64,000 nt of DNA from Prorocentrum cordatum (GCA_963575745.1 CAUYUJ010014183.1:209501-273500); one strand, 5' to 3'; counted from the stretch's first letter, positions 31,929 to 44,440 are shown. Notes: a model not told the origin generated them from the letters alone. Numbers and translations are program-made.

Positions 31929-33468
31929 ATGATTGGGCATGCGAAGGGGAAGGCGATGGCGGCTGCTCTTCAGCAACACGGGGGGCCCGGGGGAGCTGGG
32001 GGCGACGGCGCTGCACCTGGCGCTGACCTTTCCACCCAAGCTCGAGCAATCAAGTACAGGAAGTGCCACACGGCGTTCGAGCGATACCCTGGCACCCCAA
32101 TGGGAATGCACATGCTGGACAAGATCAAGCAAGACTCCTTGGTTCGTGCAGGCGTGCAAGCGGAGTTCTTCGACCCGGCTGGCCGCCGCCTCATCGTCCC
32201 ACACGAGCTAAACGTTCGGAAGAACAACATCCAGATACAGCGCTTCAAGCGAAGCATCCTGAAGTACGGGAACATTCAAGGGGTCCGAGGTGGCGCGATT
32301 GCTGTGCTGTCTTCGGCTCCAGGCGAGAGCAATGGGATCCCCCCGTGGAGAATGCTTACCTATGGATCAGTCTCTCGCGCCGTGTACTTGGCGGTGGACG
32401 AGAACACGACGGATCCTGTCCAGAAGAAAAACGTCGAGGCTACGTTGTCGGCGGGCCTTGTCCTCGATGAGTACGAGAGCGCCATGCCGATCGACTGTGT
32501 GGAGCACATCCGCGACTTTTACAACACCTTCCACGGAGGGGTGGGGATAACCTTCCTCGAAATCATCGACAAAGTTGAGACTGCGGACTCGGAGTGGAAG
32601 GCCCCACGCGTGCGCGAACGGCATCGTCTTGGGGAAACAAGGCCGAGGGGACGACGGATGCGAAAAGCAGCTGTCCGACTTCCTTGACAAGCACTACAAG
32701 GAGATCTACGATACCCGGGGGCTCTTCTTGGCGGCGCGCAGCTTGATGAACACGTTGAAGAAGCTGGGTAATATGTGGCCCAAGTTCCAACATATTCTTG
32801 GAGACGAGTGCGATTTCCTTGCCCCCGGCTTGAATCACAAGATGATGCTCAAAATGCTGCACTACTGGAGCACGCAGGTGGCTAAGTTGATTGGAACAGT
32901 CCACTGGTCCACCGAGGACCTCGCCAGATTGTTCATCCAGGGCGCCAGGTTCATCTTCCCGACCGAGGACTGCCAGAATTGGCTCATCGACAGCATGAGC
33001 ACCCAGAACCAGGACAAGATGAAGCTGATCGTGACTGAGATGGCTGACAGCATTGTGTACGCGGAGGCAAAGGCGAAGGCCGTCGAAGCAGCCAAGGCAA
33101 AGGCCAAGGCCACGCCCAACCCGCAGCCGCCACCTCACAAGAAAGCCAAGCAGTCCAAGACCGCAGACGCCGCGAGCAATGCGTCCAATCTCAAGCTGAA
33201 GGTCGCCTTGAAGAACGGGAAGGAGCTAGACGTTGTGTGGATCGACGACGTGCAGGTGATGTACGTCGAGGCTCGGAGCAACTACGAGGCGGAGGAGATC
33301 CCTTCGACGATGACGAGGCGATGGTCAAGGATTGATGGAAGAGAAGAAGTAGGAGGGAGAGGGGAGGAAATGAGGAGAGGAGGGTGGCGGGAGGGAGAAG
33401 GGATACCCCCGAGGGAAGCGGAGGTTCGTTTGTGCTTTACTGTTTTCGGCCCGAGTTCCCATTTCTGA
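31929..33468 (+). CDS. Unrecognised protein 'ORF2', one frameshift
   Basis: ATG at 31929 opens a frame with a Gly-rich N-terminus, a basic segment 'AIKYRKCHTAFERYPG' and a regular alpha/beta-like body ('VPHELNVRKNNIQIQRFKR', 'GAIAVLSSAPGES', 'GVGITFLEIIDKVET'). Near 32605-32615 the coding quality moves to the +1 frame, which continues 'DFLDKHYKEIYDTRGLFLA', a long helical region, 'EDLARLFIQGARFIFPTED', an Ala/Lys-rich coiled-coil-like helix (about 33060-33110) and 'WIDDVQVMYVEARSNYEAEE'. After about 33335 it turns into purine-rich simple sequence, so the true end is probably an intron or stop there. Total about 465 residues. No domain is recognised. The single-base frame change is either a mutation or an assembly error, since both halves look otherwise intact. 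Confidence 0.55.
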
Positions 33469-33511
33469 AATTGGCTGTGGCCTACCTTTGGCCTGACTGA
33501 ATCGTGAATGC

Positions 33512-35602
33512 GTGGGGGCGGGGGCAGCTGGGCAGGACCAGATCTACTCCACGAGCTTGTTGTTCTGTTGGAACACCAACATCAGCATAAGCGGGATGAC
33601 CTTTACCGCCTGGTCAGTGCTGCGGCCGAAGTTGGCAGGCGCAATTACTTCTGCAAATGTCTCCGGGATCAAACAGTCCGATTCCGCCGCTACTCGAGGA
33701 GCCGGGGCCGCGTCGGCGTCGGCAGACGCATCTTCTTCAGAGTCGTCAGCGGGACTGTCAGCTGTTGGTGCAGCGCTGCTCCAGGTCCTGGGCAAGGTTA
33801 CTGGGAAAGATGAGGTGACATCTCGTCGGAAGCTTTCGGGCCATACTTCGTCCATCCCTGTGACAGAGGAAGACATCACCTCCAGCGTGGCCATGCTCAA
33901 AGATCCCATCACAGCGTTCATGCAGGAGAACCCGCCCTCTATGAGGATCAAGTTCCATCCGTCTTTGACCCCGGCGAGTGTGAAGGTCGAGATGGCCGCC
34001 CAGGAGTTCAAGGACAAGAGCCTCAGCGAGCCGAAGACCCACCCATCCATCAGCGACTTGATGAAGATCATCGCGGCTGCGCTACCCTTCAGGCTCGAGT
34101 GGATGGACCTCGCAGCCGACATCACGGAGTTCACAGTGCAGCAGGGCGGTTTCCCAGGAGCGGCGGTGTCCGACCTCTTCGCAGACACACAAAGCACCAC
34201 CGTCTTCGCGCTCCTCCGAGGTAAGTACGCCATGAGCATGCTACATCAGTTGGTCGCTAAGGATGAACAGTTCGGACAGTCCAGCCAGAACCCTGCGTCC
34301 AAGCACTTGTTTGATATCGTGATGGCCGTGCCGCCGCTGGACTCGAATCTGTTCCATATGTTGGGCGTCTGGGACATGAACCTGAAAGCCAAGTCGATCG
34401 ACTACTGGGTGCAGGCATGGGCATCATTATTTGACGAGATTGTGAAAATTGAGAACGCCAGTCCACGCGATGCTCTTTGGCTTACCGTGGAGAAGCGTGC
34501 CAAGGGGGCCTTCAAAAGGAAGCTCTTCCCCTCCGGCTCACATGATTCCCAGCCGACGTCGGAGTCGCAACCTTCTCAATGGCCAGCTCAAGCTCCGCAA
34601 GCCGACGGTGCGCAGACCGCGCCGGAACCAGAGTCGAAGCCTGAGACGCAGGAGGATAACAAGCCTGAGACGAAGGAGAAGAAGACCACCACCGTCGATT
34701 CCATCGTGGGCTTCGACACTGTTAACACGTACATTGGCACCAACGTACTCGACGCAATGGAGCTGGAACGGGACACCGACTCACCAGTGATCATGATCCC
34801 GAAAAGCCATTTCCAAGCTGGCATGCTCAAAACGCTGTGCAAGGCAATCGAGTCGCACCTCTTCATCCGCGAGTTCCAGGTCCAGGCCAGCGCGTTCGAC
34901 AAGATCAAGGTGGACAGCAGCAACGGGAGGGTCTACGCCGACGCTAAGCAGGACACGCAGTTCAAGCTGAGCGTCTGCGGCAACGTGACCTGTTTCAGGA
35001 CCGACGGGTGTTTGCTGCTGGCGAAGCTTCACATCATGGACGAGGACGAGCTCGTAATGGTGCTTCCCTTGTGTGTGTCTCGTGAGCCTGCTGGAGATCA
35101 GATTACGCCAACTCCAGAGAGCGTCATCGTCGCTGCCTGGGGCGCGCGTGCGGTTACAAATGAGGTCCCCACGTGCAAACTCGTACGGGACAAAATCGAG
35201 ATTCCCCTCCATCACCAGGCGCTCTTGATGGGTGGTATGGCCTAGCACGTGAGGATCAGCATGCCCTACTTGGTGCCCAACCAAGCCACGATGCAACAGA
35301 TGCTCGACCGACTCCAGGAACAGGGCGCCTCTGCGTCCAGCGATGGCACGGTGGTGATCGAGCTCACCCAGATTCCCCTGGGGCCCGTCCGCCGCGGTGG
35401 CGCCAAAAGCAAGAGCAAGCCCGCGGGCCCGACAAGTTTCGGTATCAACGGCTTGGTTGGCGACATCAGTCGCCGCCAGAGTACAACTACCGAGGCCGCG
35501 GAGGAGAAGAAGCAGCTGGGCCCTGAGGAGCGCAAGGCACTTGCTAAAGCTAAGGCAGCTGCGAAGGCTTTCAAGGTCTCCGCGGGGCACTTGCTGAAGT
35601 AG
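33512..35602 (+). CDS. Unrecognised protein 'ORF3', in-frame TAG near the end
   Basis: A 577-codon frame ends at TAG 35243-35245 and then continues in the same frame for 119 more codons to a TAG/TAA at 35600-35602, with no loss of coding quality. Segments: Ala/Ser-rich leader to about residue 110; an alpha-helical domain (about 120-330) with 'RLEWMDLAADITEFTVQQGG' and 'YWVQAWASLFDEIVKIENA'; a Pro/Gln/Glu-rich linker (about 340-395); a second globular domain with 'IVGFDTVNTYIGTNVLDAM' and 'IMIPKSHFQAGMLKTLCKA'; and, after the TAG, a basic Lys/Ala-rich tail. No family recognised. The start at 33512 is weak; an acceptor near 33540 may begin the true exon. Same strand and style as ORF2 and the methyltransferase. 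Confidence 0.6.
35243..35245 (+). other. In-frame TAG inside ORF3
   Basis: The codons before (GGT ATG GCC) and after (CAC GTG AGG ATC AGC ATG) the TAG are in one frame, and the downstream part keeps protein-like composition to 35602. It could be a mutation in a decaying gene, a read-through stop, or a true stop before a separate ORF starting at ATG 35261. Confidence 0.8.
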
Positions 35603-35930
35603 GTGGGGCGAGCCGGGCTGGCGGTCAGCTTGATACTGCCTCAGGTCTGAGCGCAGACATCGGAGTTGCAGCATCGGTGTTGCGCTCGGCGTTGAGTGGG
35701 GTGGCGGCAAGAGCCCTTACTTTTTCCAGGCCCTCTGCTTTCCACTCTTCGGTCTCGATCCTTCGAACATCATGCACCTCCAATTCCAACACCTCCAACC
35801 TCCAACGCACCCCCACGCCACAACAGGTTTCTTTATCAGTTTGAGTGCTGCTCTGGACTGGATTATATCCCTACTTTTCAGGCTCAATCGGACGAACAAA
35901 ACATGGGCAGCATCGGCAGCATCGTCATGG
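35603..35930. other. No gene seen
   Basis: A short spacer between ORF3 and the pentanucleotide array. Contains CACCTCCAA-type short direct repeats near 35770-35810. Confidence 0.4.
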
Positions 35931-35931
35931 A

Positions 35932-36424
35932 GAGCAGAGGAGAGGAGAGGAGAGGAGGGGAGGAGAGGAGAGGAGAGGAGAGGCGAGGCGAGGCGAGGAG
36001 AGGAGATGACGAAAGAGGAGAGGAGAGGAGAGGAGGAGAGGAGGAGAGGAGAGGAGAGGAGAGGAGAGGAGAGGAAAGGAGACGAGAGAGGAGAGGAGAG
36101 AAGAGGAGGAGAAGAGGAGAGGAGGGGAGGGGGGAGAGGAGGAAGAGGAGAGGAGAGGAGAGGAGAGGAGAGGCGAGGCGGAGCGAGCGAGGCGAGGCGA
36201 GGCGAGGAGAGGAGAGGACGAAAGAGGAGAGGAGAGGAGAGGAGGAGAGGAGAGGAGAGGAGAGGACAGGAGAGGAGGAAAGGAGACGAGAGAGGAGAGG
36301 AGAGAAGAGGAGGAGAGGAGAGGGGAGGAGAGAAGAGGAGAGGAGGAAAGGAGAGGAGAGGAGAGGAGAGGAGAGGCGAGGAGAGAAGAGGAGAGGAGGA
36401 GGTGAGGAGAGGAGAGGAGAGGCG
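35932..36424. repeat. (GGAGA)n pentanucleotide array
   Basis: About 490 bp of AGGAGAGGAG with occasional GGCGA and ACGAAAGAGG interruptions. Two halves (about 35940-36150 and 36150-36420) share the same interruption order, so the array itself was duplicated. Long Arg/Glu ORFs (plus) and Ser/Leu ORFs (minus) are artefacts. Confidence 0.95.
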
Positions 36425-36939
36425 CGGCGCCCTTCCGCCGACCGACCTCCAATGAGCCTTCCCGGAGGCGACGCTGAAAGGCAGACTCCTCATCCTTCTC
36501 ATCGTTCCCCCCTCATTTCCTCCTCCCTCGCTTCGTTCCTTCTGCTCCTGCACTGTTTTTTCCTGCTTACTCTGGTGATGTTAACTTTTATGCCCGCGAG
36601 CCGCAGCCCCACGAATGCGGCCCAACTAGGGCCAGCAGACCCCCCAAACAGCCCAAAGACAGCCCAGCCGAGAAGGGCAGGGCCAGCCAATTTAGGGCCC
36701 GTGGACGTGGAAGTGGACATCCTAATCCTTTCCTTCATCGTTTTCTTGTCCCTCTCCCCCAATCCCCCATCCAGCCATCGCATGTCCCCCCCTTCCATCG
36801 TCTCCAGTCGCAGCGGGAGCTCCCGCGGCAGAAAAGCACCCAGAACGAGCCCCTCCGTGACAGAGGGGGCCCATCTGATTGCTCCTTTGTGACAGAGGGG
36901 GTCGAAAAACACATTGTGCACTTAATGCGGTTTTTGGAT

Positions 36940-39900
36940 TAATCCGCGAGTTTGCCTGCGTCACGTCGCCGGTGGCGGGGCGGAAACGCCCCCCAACCTA
37001 CGCGGCGCAGACTCGCGCGCGCAGCGACCTGGGCCTCTGGAGGAGCGCCGATGTCGAGGGCCCAGTGGGAGCTGCTATGCCTCGGAGGCCTCCATCCTGA
37101 TTTCTCCCCTGAGCGACGGCGGGTCCGGCGCTCGGAGTCGTCGGACTGCGCCAGATGCCGGGCGCCCCCTGCCGCGCAGGAGCTGCCGTTGGGACCTAGG
37201 CGTGGTCGCCGTGGATGCGCGTCTTGGCCGCGGGCGAAAATCCCCCATTGTGCAGGTGCGTGTCCAGATGAGAGCGCGCCCCAAAGCTCGGCTAACTTCT
37301 TGTCAGTCGCCCCCAAGGCCATGGAACCATGTCCAGCACCTGCCCCTGAACCGTAGATCTCACTCATCCGAGATCTGTTCCGAGGAAGCTCCTTTTGAAA
37401 CTGTTTAAAGAAGACGTGGCGTGACTTCGTGGCCCCGAACCGTTCTTGGCTCTTAGCTCGCCCGCTTCTGCATGCCCCGCGCTGTCCTGGCGCCGGGCCG
37501 TCGCCGATGGGGGGCGACGGCGCTGCTGGCGAGAGACGGTCAGCGGCGAGCTAACTTCTTGGTCAGGCGGCGCAAGACGCCCCGGTTCGACGCGAAAGAG
37601 GCGGCCTTGTCTTGGCCTGGCTCCGCGCCGAGGCAGCCTCGGCAACAGCCCCCAAATCAGCAGCGGTCGAAGCGAAAATGCGGATGCCTAAGTCAGGGAG
37701 GCCGAACATTTTGACGGCGCCGTCGTCCACGTGGGGCCCGGGTTGCGGATGCAAGACTGATCACATTCGAACGCGGCATAGACTTCGACGAAAACTTATG
37801 AACATGCACGCTGCAGGCAAGCCTGATTCCGCAAACTGTGGCAGGGGGGCCACGGTGGGCTCCGAGTAGGAGCACCCTGGGGCCGCGGCAATGGGCGCAG
37901 AAGGATTCGGCGAGCACCCCAGGGGGGCCCCAGCACAACCCGAAAATATTCGTATAACTTTTGGCTATCCCAGATATACGCCGCCGCGATGTCACCACTA
38001 CCGGCCGCTTCTTCAGCCAGCGGACGCGCTTCTGGGCGGTGGCCTCGGAGGATTGACCAGCCCCGAAAAACAAATCGGGCCTGGGGGCCCGCTCCAGGAA
38101 AGGTTCAGCCTCCGACCGCCTCGAGGGTTCCCAAACCCGAACTGGCGCCGACAAAGGTAGAATTGGCCGAAATCCACCTTTGGGCTTCTCTAAGATCGGC
38201 AGCAGCATCCGCGAGAGCTGCGACGGGAACAGGCCGAGGCGCTCGATGGCCTCGGATAGAAGCGACATCGCCGCCGAGCCTGTGCCACCAAGGAGACTGA
38301 CGTGGCGGGCGCGCGAGGAATCTTCAGACCGCGCAGCGCGCGCGCCGAACGAACTTCGACGCCGCCGGCGTGCGATCGGGGGGCGCGCGTTCAAGACCAC
38401 TGCGATCTGGGGCCCAGGCCGGCGGAGGAACAGACGCTGCCGCCCAGAGACTTCCGAGCTCGATCGATTCGGGCGCCGGGGCAACTCGCGCTGCCGCGGG
38501 CTGCCGCGCCCTCTGAAACTCGGCGAAATGGCGCGTGGAAAGAGCTGGCCCTCCAAGGGCGCCCTGTTCTAGCGCCCCGGCGAGCAACCGCCTCGCGCGC
38601 GCCACCAGACCGCCATTATGCAGCTGGGTGCCGCATCTCCCCGAGGGGGGCATCCAATCTGACGTTTCGACCCCCTCAAAGGCGAGAGTGCCGCGGCGGG
38701 CCCGCGAGGGCCACGACGCGGGACTCGCTCTCAACAGTATTCTCGGCGGCCAAAAGATGCTCGGCAAAAAATTGCCGAACCGCCGCCGGCCTGAACAGAT
38801 CTGGAGCCGATCTTCTGCGCATTTTGGCCGATGGAAAACCGGCGCCCGCGATGACCTCGCGGCGTTCCCGCGCCGGCCTCAAGCGTTGGCTTCGACGCTC
38901 AAGAACTGCGCCGGCTCGAACTCTGCGCGACCAGCGGTATATCCGACCAACGACTGCCCCGCGCGTCGCCGGCGAGGCTGCGTCGAGCATGAGCGGCAGC
39001 ATGCGCTGCCAGGTGACGCGCCCCCCCCAGGCGCACCCCATCTGGTCGAGGTCCAAGGGGCAGCTCTAGAAGCTGACACGTATGAAGACAACTTGCCGAG
39101 AGCAAAATGCATCGGGGCGGATCGCCAGATGCATTGACGGGCTCGGTTTGATCGCCCAAAGCGCATCAGCGGCGACATCTTGGGCCAGACGAGCAACGCC
39201 GGGGCGCGCCAGGAAGACATCTATAATGGGACTAGACGAGGGGGGCCTGCGCGTCGGCATCCTCGTCTCGGCATCCTCGGCGACATCGCGAGAGCGCCGA
39301 GATTTCGAGCGACCCCAAGACCTTCTAGAACCTCGGAGAACACGTTGGAATCGCCCGCCATAATCGAGTGAGCCGGGCCCGACGCCGAGCGGCCCGCGTG
39401 GGCAGGGGCCCCGTATTGCTGGGGCCCGAACCTTCCGCCGACTCGAAAGAAACCGAAAAGCGACCGCGCAGGCCGCCCTGGGAATTCCAACATATGACGT
39501 GACGCCATAGGAGGACCACCTTCCGAAAGCCAGCGGGGCCCAATGCTCAATCTGCCGAAAACAGCCACCCTGGCCGACATCTTGCCGGCGCCTGGACTGG
39601 GCCTCCCTTCGGAGGGGGGGCGGGGGCACCTGCGCAGGAAAAAAAGATCCCGCAATGCTTTGGAGCCTGGCCATTGAACGCACCGACGCCCGCACTTGCG
39701 ATTCTCAACTCAAGGCCCAATCTTTTTGACGTGGGCCGAGAAGACGCGTTTTTTATCGCTACTGGCCCGGACAGCCGCGCCGAGCTGGTCGACGCCCTCA
39801 TCTGTAAGTTAATCGAAATCATCGAAGTCCATCGGGGCCGGTTGGTTCTCACCACCATTGGCCCCCGAAAGGGGCCGCTGCACCTGGGACAACTCCAAAG

Positions 39901-41034
39901 CGGGGATGGGGGGGGGGGGCGAGCTGGGCGGGGGGCGGTGACTTGAGCAGCCTGCGCCTTGGACTGGGCCTCGCAAAATTTCTGGTGCTCCGCGAGGTGT
40001 GGGGAAGCAGCGAGCTGCTGCACCTCATGGTTGTCCTTGAAGGCGTCCCTGCCCAGCGCGCGGGACCGTAGAACTCGTGGGACTCGGCAGCACCTGGGCC
40101 ATGGTCGTGTGGAACTCAAGATTCGCAGCCTCGCTCTCCACGCGCACCAGTCAAGTCTTATCCTGCATCGACTGCAACTCCTTGGTCGCTGCCTCGGTGA
40201 GAGCCTACTGGGACTTGATGGTTTCGCCAAGACGCTCGAGTTTGGCACTGGAGCGCTGCAGCTTGTGCCCCATGGCCGTGTGTCGAGACAACGAGGTTTT
40301 CATTATGTTGAATTCCTTCCGCACGTCAGCCAACTCTTTCTCCATGGACTCCTTGATGGAGGCAGGGGGCGGTTAATCATTGCGTATTCCGTGGGTTTGG
40401 GGCTCCAGGGACTTGATCTTGGCCAGCAGCGCTCGGCCAGCCTCATTGGCCACGGCCTCTGCGCCCCCATCTGTTGCATCTGGGGCGGCGGCGGTAGTCG
40501 CACAATTCCTGGGCTGCCGAACTGCTTGGCGAAGATCTCAATCTGCTTGTGTAGCTGACCGAGCTGGTGCACAGCAGACTATGTATGATCACCTGGAGGA
40601 CCGCGAACCCATGCACCACCAGGCGAACGAAACGATGCAACGTTGGGCAAAAACTTGATTTCCGCTGCCTTCTTCTTGACGCGGTCGACTATGTCATGTG
40701 GAGCGCTCTTGCCGCACAGACGCTTGATGCGGGACACGAAAATCGAATTGCGCCCACACGACGGACATCCCCGCAACGGTTGATTGGGACCTGGGAGGAC
40801 ATCGGGATCCTGTCCCATGCGGCAGCACAGGACACAAGATAATGCTCTTGCAGGAAGTTTCTGGACGACGAGGGATGAGGCCTCTTGGCCTGAACACCGA
40901 AACAGATGGCCCGCCACAGCGATTTCCTCTTTGAAGACGGCTGTTTCAAACGCAGGCCAAAAAACCTGAACAAGAACGGCTGGAGGAGGAGGAAGAGGAG
41001 GAACATGATGAGGAGAAAATATGTTAGGAGGCAA
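36940..41034 (-). pseudogene. Decayed LINE on the minus strand (LINE-C)
   Basis: Minus-strand pieces in LINE order. 41034-40579 has 'CVLCCRMGQDPD' and 'GCPSCGRN', a zinc-ribbon-like ORF1/N-terminal segment, with a helical stretch (40572-40303). Near 39370-39340 'IMAGDSNVFSEVLEG' matches the GDxN block of an APE-type endonuclease. Near 38195-38085 'ILEKPKGGFRPILPLSAPVRVW' is the conserved Lys-Pro/Gly-Arg-Pro finger block of dinoflagellate LINE RTs. At about 37734-37722 'HVDDGAVKMFG' is the polymerase catalytic box (V-D-D). The tail runs to about 36940. Frames change repeatedly, so the element is dead. The GC content is extreme, which leaves all frames open and blurs exact borders. Confidence 0.65.
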
Positions 41035-42950
41035 CTACTGGGAGGTTTTCGTCGGAAGGATAAAGGAATATTAAGCCCCATTTCGGAGCTGTTACGCCGG
41101 AGTGGGCCTCGGATTAAGCGGGATTAAGCCGGATTAAGCGGGATTAAACCAGATTTCGGACCAGGGCAAAATCAGAATTTGACCTCCCAGGATTTGCGTC
41201 CGAAAAGATGGGGAGGAGGAAAACACACGTCATGAGGAGGAAGAGGCGAAGGAGCAGGAAGAGGAGAAAAAAGGAGGCGGAGGGAGGAGGATAACGCACG
41301 ATGATGGAGGCGGGAAGTGGAAGATGCGAAGGGAAAAGGAGGAGTGACTCAGGAGAAGGGAAGGGAAGGGATGCGGAGGAGGGAGACGGAGGAGAGAGCG
41401 GAGGCGAACACGGCCGCGGTGCCGGGAGCGCGAGTTCCACGTCCTCGCATGTGGTCGTGGGGTCGATCACCGACAGCCCGCTGGCAGGGGGCGCCGCCGC
41501 GGCGCCCTGCAGGAACGCCGCGTTGGTACCGCCCTCGAAGAAGAAGGTGCCTGCCGCGAGCATTGCCCCCCGCGTCCACCTCCCTCCTCTTTCCTTCTCA
41601 GGACTCCTCCCCCGTTTCTTCCTCGTCCTCCATCCCTCCTCCTTCGTCCTCTTCTACTCCTTCGTCCTCCTCCCTGCTCGTTCATTATTCCTTCTCCTCC
41701 TCCTCCTCTTCCTCCTTCTTCTCCTTCTCCTCCTCCTTCTCCTCCTCCTCCTCCTCCCTCCTCCCTCCTCCCTCCTCTTCCTCCACCTGCCCAGGCGCCG
41801 CGCCATTCTCAGACCCACCCCCCGTGAGTTCTGGCCACTTGTCGAGCGTGTCCGGTGGGAGCTCGGGCGAAGGAGCCAGTGCGCGCCGCGTGGACGCCGC
41901 CCGGAGGCCATAACACTTCTGGCCGCAGTGGCCGCGCACTGCGACCCTGGAAGCCAGTCGCCTAAGGCACGACCAGTCTGGCACTGTGCAAGTCTTCGGT
42001 GGCCTCCTCCTCCTCCTCCTCGGCCACCTCCTCCTCCTCCTCCTCCTGCTCCTCCTCCTCCTCGGGAGCTGGGGGGGTGCAAGAAGGGGGGGGGAGGACG
42101 AGGAGGAGGAGGAAGAAATGGAGGAGGAGGAGAAGGATGAGGAGGAGGCGCAGACTGGGGGAGGAAGGGTAAGGTGGAACTGGGGAGGGGGTGAGACTGG
42201 CGATACCGCGATGGATCGACGATGACAACGAGTTCGCCCTGGGAGCATGTTTTCCGCAATTCACTCACTCTGTGTCGGCCGTCAGTTGGCTTTAGCCAGG
42301 GGGGCAGGAGAGAGGAGGACAAGGTTGAGAAAGTGGTACATGCACCAAGAGAGTCAAACGGCGTCCTACCGTTCGATTGGGTCTCCATGAATATGCACGC
42401 GTGCGCACGAGGCCTTATCATCTGCAATCCGCCAACGCGCTCACTCGATTAGGGCGCATTCGAATCCTTGTTGGTTGTCTGGTGGAATTTCTGAAATTTT
42501 CCCGGGCCGCCCTGTACCGCGACTGGCCTGGTAAATTGCCTCCGAGCATTGCTCCCTTGCGCCCTCCCGACTTCTAGTAGGCGACTCCAAGAGAGCCGAA
42601 GACCACCTCGAACGACTTCAGGACGCCCAGAAAAAACGATCCACTAACGGCCCCATGAACTCCCAAATGTTCCCACATCTCCCAAAAATGCCCCAACTAC
42701 ACGATTTAAAGAAGCCTCCAGCGGTGCACTGTGAGACTGAAAGCATTGGACATCACAAGGAACATCAGTGTGCGTGTGTATGTGTTTGGCTTCCGGCACA
42801 TCGGGAAAATTTCATGGAGCATCAGGAAACTTCCAACACGACACTAGAAAACTCAAAGAGCCCAAGACCGCCCCCAAGGACCCCAAGACAGCCGCAACAC
42901 CCGCCCAGACATCCCTGAGATGGTTCAACCGAGCCTCCTCGGGAGAGCCC
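41035..42950. other. No gene seen; GGA/CCT microsatellites
   Basis: CTC-rich blocks at about 41580-41790 and 42005-42062 and a GGA block at about 42095-42170. A GGATTAAGC short tandem repeat occurs at about 41112-41145. From 42440 to 42950 the sequence is less biased but without a recognised protein. Confidence 0.45.
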
Positions 42951-43737
42951 GGTGGAACTGTCATGCCCTGGGACGTCCCCGAGACCCCTGACGGGCCCCA
43001 AGACGGCTTCGAAGAAGAACCCCGAACAGACTCCGACGTGCCCTCAAGGAGAACAACACAGGGGGGCGCGGGCAGGAGAAGGAGGAAGAGTGCGGAATGA
43101 GGAGGGACGAGGAACGCGAGGCCAGCTCAGACGGGGCGCCGACTCGGAACAGGTCTCCGGCTCGACCTCCTTCCTGCTGCGCTGCTGCGCCAGCGTGGCG
43201 GCGAGGTCTTGCCGCAGGCCACAGGGGAGGGCCGCGCCTGGGCCTCCCTGTGGGCCGCGCCCCGCTGCCCCGTCAGAGGGACGGGCCGGCCCGTGCACCG
43301 ACGTGATCAGGGAGCCGCACCCCGATCGGCTGCACGCAAGAGTGGCCCCAGACAAGAGTGACCCTTGGTGCGCGGCGTGCGGGGGGCGCGGGGAGGCCAA
43401 ATCCAAGCAGGCAAGATGCCACTATCGCATGGCGCTCGGCGATCGGGGGACCCCAGTTGGCCCGCACCAAAGCTCACCCCAACACCCCAACGACGGGTCA
43501 CTCTTACGTGTAGTCGACCCGAGGTCCTGCTCGGAGATGCCCCCGTCGCGGCAGAGACAGGGAGGAAGTTCGCCCGGCGAAAGACCGAAACCCCACGAAG
43601 CTGCGTGCAGGGTGTGGCCCTCTCTTCGTCTTCGACGCGCTGCGGGGACAATTGCGCGGAGGCGCGTCGAATCCTCTGTTGAGCAAGATCACCGCGCGGG
43701 CAGGGCGCCGAAGAGGGCGGAGGGCGGCATGCCAACT
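42951..43737. other. No gene seen
   Basis: GC-rich sequence with shadow ORFs on both strands. Nothing recognised. Confidence 0.35.
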
Positions 43738-44440
43738 CAATCGCTGGGGCCGCAGGTGGAGCTACCGGTGGGGCACGATCCGCGCGTGAAGGATGTGCCG
43801 AAATTGGGAGGGGGTGCGGCAATTGGACGGGGGTGCGGCATGCGGACTGTGTCGCAGAGGGAGCCTCCTGGCTGGCACGGGACGTGTGCGGGATAAGCCG
43901 AAATTTGAAGGTTGGTGACATGTGGATTATGTGGCTGTGGCCGCAGGAAGAGCTTCCTGAAGGGCGTGAATCGTGATGGGTGTGCCAGCATGGGCTGGGA
44001 TGGCGGCATGGTAACAAAACTGTTTGAACCGTGTAGGTGGATGCCCTAAAGGGGGCATGAACCGTGAGAGGGGTGTGCCCACACTTGTCGTGGGCTGCAT
44101 GCGAGCTGCGTCGCCAGGCCGTGGGTGGAGTTCCCGAGGGGCACGAAACGTGCAAAGGGCATGCCGACATGGACTGGGGGCAGCATGCGGGCTGTGTCGC
44201 CAGGCCGTGGGTGGGACTCCCTGAGGGGCACGAGACGAGTAAGGGGTGTGCCGACGTGGGCAGGGTGGCGACACGCGGACTGTGCCTCTTGGGCCGTGGA
44301 TGGAACTCCCTGAGGGGCACGAGACGAGTAAGGGGTGCGCAGACATGGGCGGGGGGGGGGGGGCACGCGGACTGTGCCGCTTGGACCGCAGGCGGAGTTT
44401 CCTTGGTATAGGGGCACGAGACGAGTGGGGGGTGCAGAGG
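43738..44440. repeat. About 85-bp minisatellite, diverged
   Basis: Repeating blocks are GGGGCACGAGACGAGTAAGG, GTGTGCCGACATGGGC, GCATGCGGACTGTGTCGC and GGCCGTGGGTGGA. About eight copies; those at 44110-44400 are most similar to each other. It lies just downstream of the last esterase exon. Confidence 0.8.

Noticed and set aside
35696-36892. 398-residue Arg/Glu-rich ORF and its minus-strand Ser/Leu counterpart
   Set aside because: Encoded by the (GGAGA)n array.
41112-41145. GGATTAAGC repeats as telomere-like sequence
   Set aside because: Only about four short imperfect copies; not the dinoflagellate TTTAGGG-type repeat.
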